Assembly: GCA_024220505.1 (NCBI GenBank)
Contig: JAKZZE010000021.1
Span: forward strand, 62,001 to 126,000
Length of the DNA stretch: 64,000 bases
Direction: 5' to 3'
DNA from: Rhizopus arrhizus
Lineage: Eukaryota > Mucoromycota > Mucoromycetes > Mucorales > Rhizopodaceae
A program made the position numbers and the translations under genes. The notes under the pieces were generated by a model. That model did not search any database. It saw only the letters and a list, made by a program, of their open reading frames with translations, and was not told the origin of the DNA. Positions 52,083 through 62,689 of this stretch are shown in pieces; position 1 is the stretch's first letter; the number at the start of each line of letters is the position of its first letter.

Positions 52083-54920
52083 TTGATGATAATTTCGTCC
52101 AAGACAGGGGTATGTTCAAATAATTGTTGCCAGTGGGCTTTCCAAACGAATCGAATGGCTGTAGCAAAAAAAATCATATATCGTAAACTTCAAGATCAAC
52201 ATTATGTAGATCAATTTTCTTCTTTAAACAAAATGCTTAGAGAAATAATTTATGATATTTTAAAAAGGACCTGAAATCAAAGACAAGAAATAGAAGAAGA
52301 GCGAGGTAAACGTTGTTATAAAGCGCACGCTATTAGCGTGATAGTTTAATGTATATTATTTTGTTTAGCTGAAGTCAGATGCAAGGATTGTAATAAACCT
52401 GGACATTATACTAAAAAAGTAGTCAGTGTCAACAATTTTAATAAACATTGACGAATGGTAGGTATGCAGGTTTTGCATAGAGTAGTCTCTAACAACAGAT
52501 CGCATACAATATCTGTGTAGTTGGTACAAAGCACAAAAAAAGTACTGAACATGAAAAGAACGAGTCAAAAAGGCAAAAAAAAAAAAAAAAAAAAAAAAAA
52601 ACAAAAGTGTAAGGTGATGATAACAGACAAAAAGAAAGTAAGTTTGGTCACTCAAGTTATCATCAAGAAGGCTACAAGAGTTCAAAATCAAAGGGCTTCC
52701 CAAATCACAAACCGACAAAACAAGAAGAAATACAGGTCTTTTGGGAAATCACACTACTAGTGTAATGAGAAAAACAAAATTAGACACGATACTTAGACCA
52801 AACTACAAGAAGTTTATCGCCAGTAAAGTACAGACAGTATTCGAACATGTTTTCAATATAATGATACGTGCACAATTATTCATAAATTACTACATAATCA
52901 CTCATGCAAATCAAACTGTCGACAAAAAATGTTTTTACCCAAAACTTCTGGTATTGTATAACACAATTAATTTTGAAGAAACCAGCAACTAAAACTTCCC
53001 TAAGCGATTGGTTAGAGTGTTGGAATAGCTTTTCCTCTCGATACAAAGTAACATATGACATAATACCATTGGTTAAATGATACAGTCATTGTGCCATAGC
53101 TGCCTGTGTTGAAATGTCCACAGTTTATACAAATGCGATTGCAGATTGTTTTGAGGTTAGATTGAATAGATATATTGTTCGTGCTGTTATGTAATTGTTT
53201 GAAAAGGTATAAAACAAAAACATACTTTAAATGCCCAATATACATACGGTTTTTTAAAACATTTAAACTTAGCCGAATAAGGGTATTGTTAGAAACACCG
53301 TTGATGTGCATTACTACTAGTATATCTGTGGAGACACTATATATTCCCCGATAAACTTCCTGAAGCTTACAATGATAAAATACCCGCGAATGACAAAATA
53401 CGCAAAGAATTGTCAGTTATAAGCATGTCTAAACCAGTTACACTTGTAAGCTTGTCTGCCTCTCCAGAAGCATACATGCCTATGCTTGTCAACATTATGA
53501 GAAGGTATGAGTGCCAACACCTGTCACAGAACAATCAGCACAAGAACCACAGCAGCAAGAGCTTTTTCGTTTATTTTCGTTATGACATGTACCTTCATCA
53601 AAGTGGATGTTTATATCAATCGATCCAAACGATCTTTCGTGTTTCTCAGGTATAAAAATACCAACCAATTATGAAAATAAGCTCGAAATGTTCAGCAAGG
53701 TATTTGATTTCAAGAGATTTAGATTGGATAGGTAGGTATGATTGTATATTCCAGATTCATTTAACAAACATGTATGTAGCTCCCAAGGTTTACAAGAGCC
53801 AAATAACAAGAAAAAACTTTCATTCTCAAATTTGATCAGAATTGACGGCTTCACAGCAGATGCGATGATTAAAAAAAGTTTGAAGACAAATACCGATGAT
53901 TATGCTTATTATTCTAACCAAGATGCTGACATTTCAGTGTTGGGAGATGTTATGAAAAATGAAGACTTGAACGATATTTATCTTTGTGCAATATATCCCA
54001 ATCGAAACTAAGTATTTTCTGCATTTTATGGTGAAGGTGAAGGCTCTCATCAGCTTAAAGGGTGCTCTACTTTAGAATATTATATATATATAGGCTCTAA
54101 AAGGCATGAAAAGGGAGAGAGTGAAAGAATATGGGCTTAAAGTATTGAAGGTATTTTTTAAATATCCCAACAGCTAAAACTACAAGTATTTCGAAATACT
54201 TCCAGTATGTTACATATATTTTCCTGCATGCAGGAAATATTGGCATTCAATCGCACTTCAACAGCCGAGAGCCGCTTTCACCTATAACAAGGTATACAAA
54301 ATCTAGACAAGAAATGGTGGATATTTTTGGTTGATGGTGGTAAAAAGTATAATAAATCAAAAAGAAAAAATACAAAGGAAAATAGAAGAAAGCGCAAAAA
54401 AAAAAGAAGAGTCAAAGGCACAAATACAAACAAAAAGAAAAATTCACAGAACATAGAAAATTATTACCATATTCATTTATTGTTTATTATAGGAGAGTCG
54501 ACAAATGCTGGAAGGACTAAAAATTTCAATACTAGAAAGATAAGCTACTCATAATATGTTTTGGTAACGACATTTATGGGAAAGATCAAGTAAGGTTCAA
54601 CAAACTTCGAACTGGGGCGACTATGACCCTTTGATGGCAGTTAAAGCAAAGACAAAATTTAGCGACCTTTTATTTTTCGACGTGGACGAATGTCATACAT
54701 CAAAGATAATACCGTGCTGTTTTTATCTTATGACCACATCTAACACTTTTATTAATATAGACATGTAGTTCATGTAACAAAATGTCTTTGACAGAAGCAA
54801 TTGTTGGCTTATATAGTGCTCTGACTTGCCAAATTTGTGGAATAATATAGCAGCGCGATATTAACTCTTCCAAGGATATCTTCAAGATTTCCCAAGACAC
54901 CATCAGTGGCCGTGGCTATT
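52083..54920 (+). pseudogene. Degenerate TnpB/Fanzor-like (OrfB zinc-ribbon) gene
   Basis: No long frame survives, but plus-strand pieces follow a consistent order. First is a helical N-part (KKIIYRKLQDQHYVDQF, 52.16 kb), then a zinc knuckle CKDCNKPGHYTKK (52.39 kb), then KLDTILRPNYKKFIASKVQTV (52.8 kb). Next come KLPEAYNDKIPANDKIRKEL and SLSASPEAYMPMLVNIMRRYE (53.36-53.51 kb), and LIRIDGFTADAMI with DLNDIYLCAIYPNR, then after one stop VFSAFYGEGEGSHQLKGCST (53.83-54.1 kb). A Lys-rich stretch (54.36-54.46 kb) and FFDVDECHTSK (54.68 kb) follow. Last is TCSSCNK..LTCQICGII, one TAG, QRDINSSKDIFKI (54.76-54.88 kb). The CxxC..CxxC zinc ribbon followed by RDxN is the hallmark of the TnpB/Fanzor RuvC-III end; IYPNR looks like a ruined IDPGR (RuvC-I). 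The family call is inference and the copy is dead. Confidence 0.5.
52575..52601 (+). repeat. Poly(A) run
   Basis: 27 A residues within the TnpB/Fanzor-like relic, probably slippage in a Lys-coding stretch. Confidence 0.8.
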
Positions 54921-55284
54921 CTGTTTTTTCCCGATGTCTTTGAATGCCATTATTATATTTATCATATCGCCATATCGAACACAATTTTTCTTTATATAAG
55001 GGATTATGATTATTACAGTTAAGATATCCAAAGATATGTATTTGACCTAACTGTCTATTTTGTCTGAATTTTCGATTCATCAGAAAAAACATTAACAATG
55101 TCTGAATTTAAAGTGTAAAATTGTACAATATTTATATCTGATAAAATTCTTATTTGATTTTTCAAAAATTGATGATAACAAAGACGTAAAAAATAAGGGG
55201 CAGGAGGTTTCAAGTGGAAAATTGAGGATGATCATAAAAAAGGCTATTATGACCAAGTGAGTTTGAGAAATGGACAGCTCAAGT
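54921..55284. other. Intergenic sequence
   Basis: 364 bases between the pseudogene and the 3' end of the SLM-like gene. No feature recognised. In TnpB and Fanzor loci the guide RNA is encoded just downstream of the gene, but I see no conserved structure here to support one. Confidence 0.4.
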
Positions 55285-57331
55285 TTAAGAATGACTTTCT
55301 TCTTCTTGTAGTGTATCACTAACAGGTATTGGATCAGTGGTGCTTTCTTCTGTTGGATCCTCTAACGATGTTTCCTCTTTATTTTCTGGCTCTTCTACTG
55401 CCAAAAGCTCCTTTTCTGATTCTTCTGCTATGGGGAGTTTCTCTGATGGTTTCTGTTCTTCTTTTGTTGGTTCCTCCAATGTCATTTCCTCTTCTTTTGC
55501 TTCCTCTACTACATTGGGTTCTTCTTGGTCAGCTATTTTTGTATTTTCTACTTCTGCATCCTCTGTTTCCTGTGTCACAGGTACTTCTTCAGTTGAATCA
55601 CGATTCATGCAGACGACAGGTACAGTTCTGTATCTTTCTGAGAGAGATGTCAGATCCTTAACCCATCTCTCCATGTCAACAGCCGATTTTGCACGCAGTG
55701 TCCAAGTAAATCGATCTCTTAAGCCCAATCTTGGTTTAGAAGTCCTCCAATCCTTGGGTAAGGTAGGTGCATACCCATTCAACATATTCCTGGAAGCAGC
55801 ATGAGGCTGTAACTGAAAAATGAGATTGTGATGTATATTGGTGGAAAGAGTTGAGACTTTATAATGAGGCACAAAGATTGTTCCATCCGGCTTGGCAGGA
55901 TAATTTTTAATATCTCGATACTCGTGAAGGAACCCAGCAGGTGTCAATACATAAATATGTTCATGCCACTGATGAAACACTGTCGAGCGCCTCTCCATGC
56001 GTGCAGCAAAAATAGGTTGAAGCAAGACGTGTGTGTGATTAGGATATTGAAGGAATTCGGGGTGTCGATAAGCTGCTTTTTCGGAAATGAGATGTTCACT
56101 GTTTTGCTGACAGAAGTTGAGCCAATCACTATCCATCTTTATTGCATTGAACGCTTTCATGATCGAGTCTAGGCCTCGATCAACCCCTAAACTAGATTGT
56201 TCTCGCATGCTATAGATCTGTTGACAAAGATGCCTAAACTCTTCCACAAGCTGCTCTTCTGAAATCAGAATCTCCTTTTGTAATCGTAAGACTGTTTCAT
56301 GAACAATGTTTTCCTGTCGATATACTTTGATCATTTGCTTTACTACGGCTAATTTGAATTTCACTTTAGATTACATATGTGCAGCCAAAAATAAAGTAAG
56401 AGGTAACATTACATGCATTCATGAGCCATGGATCTTTTTTGGTATAACCATAAAATGGATGTTTATCAAAAAAGATTAGTTGTTTATCCAATTTTTTCAA
56501 TCGTTTCGATGCTTCCTTTTTTAAACATGTCAGTGTGGCTAGAGATAGACGATCGTCTGATCGGATAGACTTGATCATCCACTTTAACTCTTGTTTGATA
56601 TTGGATAATGTCGAGACAGCCTTGCTTCTTAAAAACGTAGCAAATTCAGCATGATCATTAGCCGCATTCATATGATACATTTGCCAGGCGTCACAGACCG
56701 AACGAACCCCACCTGTAAAGGCAAAATGGACCTGAAGTAGCTTTTGATTCCAGAGTTGTTCACGACGTCCTGTCCAGCGTTTTTGATAATACTGTGGTAT
56801 ATCACTACCAGGACTAGGAAAGATCATGACTCCCTCTAGCTTTCGATATTGTTTCCCTACCCTTGTTTCCACACTTGCTACGAACTCAAAGTGGTGTAAG
56901 AGCCGTTTGGCTAAGATGTACCATGCCTCTAATCGTTCGATTAGTAAACAGACAGGACGGATCCCTTGAGCTGGAGTTCCAGGTTGAACATCGTCAAATA
57001 AAAAAGTCTTAAATGCGGAAGGATAGGCTTCCTGAAGACTTCTTTTGCATATTCGTTTGATTTGCTTTTTGAATCGATTTGGGTCATAATCTACTGCAAA
57101 TTGAGGTGGTGGATGAATAGGTGATGAAAGAGGCTGAGGGTCAGCAGCTAAGTTGAAAATGGATATCGAAGGGAAGAGTTGTTTGATCGAAGATGGAGAC
57201 TGTACAGCCATAGTAGATGTCGAAGCAATCGAAAGCGCTTTGTCCTCATGAATATTGCTTTTTACTGGGACAACAATGTTACTTTTCGGTCCTTTCATCC
57301 ATCGTCTTTTGGATGTTATACTTGCTGACAT
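55285..57331 (-). CDS. SLM1: SLM1/SLM2-like BAR and PH domain protein
   Basis: Exons 57331-56413 and 56363-55285 with one 49-nt intron give 665 residues. After a disordered N-terminus, a helical BAR-like region starts near residue 130 (LIERLEAWYILAKRLLHHFEFVA) and runs across the intron to about 400. A PH domain follows (TVFHQWHEHIYVLTPAGFLHEY, then FTWTLRAKSAVDMERWVKDL). The C-terminus is a long Glu-rich tail. This order fits yeast Slm1/Slm2, which bind PI(4,5)P2 at the plasma membrane (eisosomes) and act downstream of TORC2. Unspliced RNA would stop soon after residue 306. I see no calcineurin-binding motif with certainty in the tail. Confidence 0.85.
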
Positions 57332-58349
57332 TAATACGAAAATAAGATAAAAAAAGCTTTGCGAAAAAAGAAGACGGCGAGAACAGAGAGAAGGGATGAA
57401 TTTAAGAAATAAATAATATTCAGTATAATTTGAAATCTTTAGCCCAGAAAATGTTTCTTTATCGTCCTTTAAACACAGGTCGAGCAGTCAAAGCTTGCTT
57501 TCTCTATAAAATTATGTCTTGATGTATGTTTATCAGTTATCTTTTTTCATATTCACTTACTATCCCCATTGTATGGAAAAAGAAAAATCTTTTTCTTCTT
57601 TTTATAAAAGTTTTCAATATAAATAAATAAGCCAACAATTTGTGATCTTTTTATGCTTGAGTATACTTTCCGACTGACAGCTTGGCATTGCTTGTATGTG
57701 AAAGAATCATGGAAAACTATTTCAGTAATCATGAAACACTCGAACTATTATTCTTATTAAATTCATATAAACCAAAGTAAAGAAAGAAAGCAGATGCACT
57801 CTAAAAAAATAAGATTTTGATGTTTCTTAATATTAAAAAAATGCAAAGTGGGATACAAAGTCGATTGCTTTGTGTATATGAAAAAAAAAGAACATTTGGT
57901 ATTGTTTTATATCTAATTTGTTTTCATCTAAACAAAGTTTTGCTTTGGTATATCATTGATATGCGTAACTGGTCAATTTTCGAATAAAATGAAACAGTGC
58001 CACAAAACATCAAATAAATAAATAAAAGTTATTGTGGCTCAATAATGTGCTTTATAATATCGTTTTTTAATTAATGTCCCTTTGATAGATCAAAAGACAA
58101 TAAGAAAGGAAAATAGGTTGAAGTTAAAACTGGTATTAAACATAATATAGTAATGGTGTTGGAAAATAAATAGGGCTTTGCAGCAGTTTCATATACAAAT
58201 CGTTCAAATATTGATTGGCACAAATTTTAAGGAAACGGCAGAGTTTCCTAATTAGTTTGATAAAAAAAAAACCTTGTGTAAGTGACGTACAGTTTCATTC
58301 TTTTATCTCTTCTTTTACCTTTTTTTTTTTTTTCCTGTGATAAAAAAAA
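57332..58349. other. Shared upstream region of the SLM-like and SSH4-like genes
   Basis: About 1 kb of AT-rich sequence between divergent genes, with no frame of note. A pyrimidine tract and a T run precede the SSH4-like ATG. Confidence 0.5.
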
Positions 58350-59509
58350 ATGCAACCATCTTATACATGGATCTTTATTACAGGAGTTATTGTATTTCTT
58401 ATAGTTATCGTTATATTACTTTTCTTTTCAAGGTCTCCGATAGAACTTCCTTTATCTTACAACGGTGACCTTGAGGAAATACCTTCAGATTCGGAAGAAG
58501 AAATCGCCAATTTATCTGAAGATGCTCGACTTAGTTATGAAAGAGCAAAAAGTAAAAAAAAAAATAATAGCAAAGAAACAAATATACTAAAAGAGAATAT
58601 TAAAATAGCTTGGCAAGAACATCACCCACCTAATAGCATTCCCACGGACATTACACCTCCACAATTTATATCCATACAAGAAAAAGGTGTTTCGGCATTT
58701 GAGTTTGAATGGGAACCAGAAGCCAATTGTTTTGTAGCTGGTAGAACTGAAATTCAGTTTATGGAAGGCGAGAATTGCGTACAGACTAATTTGCCACTGC
58801 CAAGAAACCAGGAGGTTTATTATTGGGAGGTAAGAAAGCAATGAGAACAAAGTATCCAAATCTAATTTGTTTACAGGCAAAAATGTTTGAAAAACCTGAT
58901 AATACTGTTGTATCTGTTGGAGTTGCAACAAAACCTTACCCAAGCTGGAGACTACCTGGTAATAAAGACAGCATAAAAAATAAATAAAAACAAGCCCTTT
59001 TTTATTGACTCAGTTTTCAATTAGGTTGGAATCGATATTCTATTGGCTATTTCTCTAACAATGGCTGCAAATATTTTAGTTCGCCCTTCAATGGTAAACC
59101 TCACGGTTTGACATTTAAACATGGCGATGTTATTGGCGTAGGATATCGACATCGAACTGGATCTATTTTTTTTACACGAAATGGAAGAAAACTTGAGGAT
59201 GCTTATACTGGCATAAGGTGGAATTTATTCCCGACAATCGGTGCAAATGGTCCCTGCCAAGTTCATGTCAATTTGGGACAAAGAGGATTTGTATTTGTTG
59301 AAGCCAATGTCAAAAAATGGGGATTGGCACCCTCTCAAGGTACTTTATCGCCTCCACCAGCTTATGGCACAGAAAGAGACACAGTTTTATTAGCCATGGG
59401 TACAGCATCAACTGATAATCATACACTCATCAATATGGACGGTATCGCATCCAATCGGCCCCCTCCTTATTCAGCGAATAATAACAGCAATAGCAATTTG
59501 TTGGATTAA
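58350..59509 (+). CDS. SSH4: SSH4/EAR1-type SPRY protein, Rsp5 adaptor
   Basis: Exons 58350-58829, 58877-58958 and 59025-59509 (introns of 47 and 66 nt) give 348 residues. A single membrane segment lies at about 8-28 (WIFITGVIVFLIVIVILLFF). The SPRY domain runs from about 115 to 285 (VYYWEAKMFEKP, VSVGVATKPYPSWRLPGWNRYSIG, GDVIGVGYRHRTGSIFFTRNG). Two PY motifs, PPPAY and PPPY, are in the C-terminal tail. In yeast, Ssh4 and Ear1 are endosome/vacuole adaptors that bring the Rsp5 ubiquitin ligase to membrane cargo; the PY motifs bind its WW domains. Its stop lies 44 bases from the stop of the convergent EFG1 gene. Confidence 0.93.
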
Positions 59510-59553
59510 GAAGAACATTGTAGATAATAAACAAAGTATATATAAACAAACAT

Positions 59554-60407
59554 TTATTTTTCAAAGAAATCATCTTCATCTTCATCTATCCTGTTCTTTT
59601 CTTCTTCCTTTGGCTGTTCTTCATCTTCAGCAAGAGGTTCAATAACAATATCACCTTGTTTGATTAACTTTTGCTTGTACTTTTCACGATATGACTTTTT
59701 AAATTCATGCAGATTTTTATCTCCATTTGCTAATGCACTTTTAATTTCTGATAATATTCTTTGCTTTCTAGTTACTGACACCTCGTCATTTTCATTTTCT
59801 TTAGGGTAAAGTGATACATAAGGTACTGTCTTTGGATACTCCTACACAAGATATATAAATTATGCTGAAAGAAACAACTCTTTTTCTTCTATTTACTCTA
59901 ATATATAACTCCTTGATCTTTAATTCATCAAGATCTGCTTGAATCTTTTTCTTTTTATCTTCTTCCTTTTCTTCCTCAAGTGATTTCTTCTTTTGTTTAA
60001 TTTTTCTTTCTACTTTTTTGCGTTCTATAAATGCATTTCATATATAAGCCTCTCTTAGTTACTTTAACAACCTTTTTGAACATACCAAAGTGCTTGACTT
60101 TATGATATTTACTAGCCATTTTTCGTTCTTTTTCATCAATCAATCTCTCTCCCAGTTCGTATTGAAGTGCCCTTAATTTTCTTTTCGATTCAGTAATAGC
60201 TTGTGCAGGTAAGCGTTCCTGTTGTAAACTGTTAGTATCGCCAAAAGTTTGTTTTGCTTTTTTTTTCACCTTATTTTTCAACAAACGTTGCATATCGCGC
60301 ATCTTCTTTCTAATCTTGCTGGCGCCTACTTCATCGTTCCCACTTTCGTTTCTTTTTCTTTTGAACCCTGATTTTTGGTTTCCTTTGTATTGTTGTGTTG
60401 GATTCAT
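59554..60407 (-). CDS. EFG1: rRNA-processing protein EFG1
   Basis: Exons 60407-60086, 60024-59897 and 59841-59554 (introns of 61 and 55 nt) give 245 residues. The core ASKIRKKMRDMQRLLKNK, LPAQAITESKRKLRALQYEL and KYHKVKHF fits EFG1, a nucleolar protein of the small-subunit processome needed for 18S rRNA maturation. The protein is highly charged, with coiled-coil-like helices and an acidic C-terminus ending DDFFEK. For the second intron the GTAAAT donor at 59896 keeps the frame; a closer GTTATA donor does not. Confidence 0.9.
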
Positions 60408-61306
60408 TGCTTATAAGAAAAAAGAAATAGAAAGTCTAGAGAAAATAAAACTGTCACTTGTTTCACCGGTGGCTTATAAGTAAAGATCACATAAGTATAT
60501 GCATTTCTTTGCACAATTGAATAAAATGCTTTAGTTGCGATGCCCATCTAAAAAATGAATACTTGTCTGTGATCAGACAGAAGTTAAGAGAAGAAAGAAT
60601 TTTAAATATGCACATATGGTTCTATAAATGAATAGAACCAGAGGTATGTTTTATTTTGAAAGGTCAAGATAAAGTTGTTATTTTTTTATTGTGATGATCT
60701 AGCAATATATGGCAAGCTTATTGTTTTTCGCATTGGGTTTCAAACACACCCTATTCATTTAACTTATCACTCTAAGCTTCCTTCTCCTCGCAAAATGTAA
60801 TATATCCTAAATAATTTTTTTTAATCATTTTACTGGCCAACGTATAAAAGTATAATAGTTACTTGCAAACACATTTTATCTTTTGCTCAAGATAAAGAAC
60901 ATCAAATAGTATAACTCATCCTAATTTTATTCTTATACTGATATTTATAAGTAAGAAGAAGTTGACAATTTCCAAAAGCATGACTAAAGGGAAAAATTGA
61001 CAAGAAACGAAATAAATTTGGCCATGAGGCAAATAGCGCAATTATTCTGTTGCATTCCATAAAACCAAATTTTAATTAATTCACCTAAAAGACAAAATGC
61101 AGCATGTCTCTATATTTTTTCATTTCTTTTCCATCACATTTATCTCTCACATAAATCGAAAATTTTTGATAATTCATTCAATTAAGCTAAGAGGAAAAAA
61201 GCAAGCCAAAAAGAGGATCAACCAAGGTCTCACATTGGATTTATATTGCTATTTTATGCCCTTTTTGTTTTTTTTTTTTCTCTTTAAAATTGTCAACTTT
61301 AACCAT
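60408..61306. other. Intergenic sequence
   Basis: About 900 bases, AT-rich, holding the EFG1 upstream region and the 3' flank of the secreted-protein gene. One 78-codon plus-strand frame (61097-61333) is low complexity and not believed. Confidence 0.5.
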
Positions 61307-61840
61307 TTATTTATCGTTGGGACACAAGAATGACAAAATAGATCCGCTAGTCATAGTCTTGCAGTTTTCTGCAGGTGCATCTTTAGCACAATATCTGTTT
61401 TCATCTCTTGACAATTCCACTCTAGCACCATTTTCACAGCCAATGAAAGTGACACCTTTATCTGTGTATTCCTCACCATTGCCACCATTCTTTGCTACAA
61501 ATTGCGCTTTGCTTGTCCAAAAGCTAGCAAAAGGACAACCGCTTTGATCGGCATCACCAAACATGGTACAGATACCTTCGTCCGTCTTGTACTGAAGTTT
61601 CCAGTAACCGCTTCCAGAGCATTCTGGTGAGAACCATACAGAGGCATGCGAATGGCCGTGAGGGCTTAAAGCATCTACATAGCAAGTCTTATATTGTTTG
61701 CCATAATTGTCAGCGCTATTGGGTGCAGGAACAGCAATACCACTACTTCCTTTGCCAAGACCCAAGGCCCATGATCTCAGATCAGCTTTGCAAACAGTAA
61801 CATAGATGACCAATACTAGTAATAATGAGAGATGCTTCAT
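61307..61840 (-). CDS. Small secreted cysteine-rich protein
   Basis: 177 residues from the second in-frame Met, chosen because it starts a clean signal peptide (MKHLSLLLVLVIYVTVCKA); the upstream Met at 61864 would add eight charged residues. No intron. The mature part has eight cysteines (TCYVD, PECSG, GICTM, SGCPF, IGCEN, RYCAK, ENCKT, FLCPN), enough for four disulphides. It is rich in Gly, Ser and aromatic residues (KQYKTCYVDALSPHGHSHAS, GYWKLQYKTDEG). I do not recognise the family. Wall-associated or effector-like roles are possible but unsupported. Confidence 0.75.
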   Translation of the reverse strand: MKHLSLLLVLVIYVTVCKADLRSWALGLGKGSSGIAVPAPNSADNYGKQYKTCYVDALSPHGHSHASVWFSPECSGSGYWKLQYKTDEGICTMFGDADQSGCPFASFWTSKAQFVAKNGGNGEEYTDKGVTFIGCENGARVELSRDENRYCAKDAPAENCKTMTSGSILSFLCPNDK

Positions 61841-62689
61841 TTTTCTTCTTATTTCTTGCTTCAAAGTTAGTGAGAAGGATAGAGGAAAAAAAGAAAGGCA
61901 TTTGTATTCCTTATTTATATTTTTTTATTTTCTGCACCTAATTTTCCAGAATATCATTACATGTGCAAACCTATCACAGGTTTTATTTACTGAGTTGCAT
62001 AATAATTTTGTGATCATCGATAATCTGTCAAGGTTCAAAAAATGGATGCGACACTTTTTGTTGCTCTTCTTTCACAGATGCTTTACCTTTACATTTTTTT
62101 TTTAATGGTATCTAGTGAAAAGATAATTTCTTTCATATATATAAGCTTGCTATAGATCGCTTGAATGATAAATAGTCTGTACAATAAAAAATAAAGTATT
62201 CATAAATTCATTTTTTTCTCTCCTTGTGGCACATTAGCAATGTCTCAGTTATCATGGATCAATTATAATTAGCGTAATCTCTGTTCAAAATGTAAAACAA
62301 TGATTTGGTTACAAACAAGTGTAACATCCTTTTCATTCTGTGCTGCTTGAATAGCTGAAATGTAGGAGACATGAAGCAATAACGATGATTCATAGTTTTT
62401 AACACCATGTAAAACATATTTTGATATAAACAAAAGAGATGCATATATACATATATGCTTTTAATACTACCAACTGATAATCTGTCCAAGATGAAAAAAA
62501 CAAAATAAAATAAATCTTGTTAGTATTATTAACAGAATGAAAACAATGTTACTATTAAGCAATCTTTGCTATTACCACTACAATCGCTTAGAACTGTAGC
62601 GATGCTATGTGGCTACTAAATGACAGTAATCTCAATTTGTAAACACATGCAAATTAACGTAAAACAGTGACATATTACCGATCCATGTT
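61841..62689. other. Intergenic sequence
   Basis: About 850 bases without a credible gene: the promoter side of the secreted-protein gene, then sequence up to the LINE relic. Confidence 0.45.

Noticed and set aside
54700..55098. Minus-strand frames at 54.7-55.1 kb as a transposase C-terminus
   Set aside because: The minus-strand reading LNCNNHN..IWRYDKYNNG looked vaguely like a WNRD motif, but the plus strand has the full zinc-ribbon and RDxN series, so the minus-strand frames are shadows.
55329..55804. Plus-strand Ser/Leu-rich frames opposite the SLM-like tail
   Set aside because: They mirror the Glu-rich C-terminus of the real gene and have no support of their own.
58587..58943. Minus-strand frame opposite the SSH4-like gene
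   Set aside because: Low-complexity shadow of the coding strand, spanning its intron.
59897..59910. GTTATA donor for the second EFG1 intron
   Set aside because: It breaks the frame with the next exon; GTAAAT twelve bases further on keeps it.
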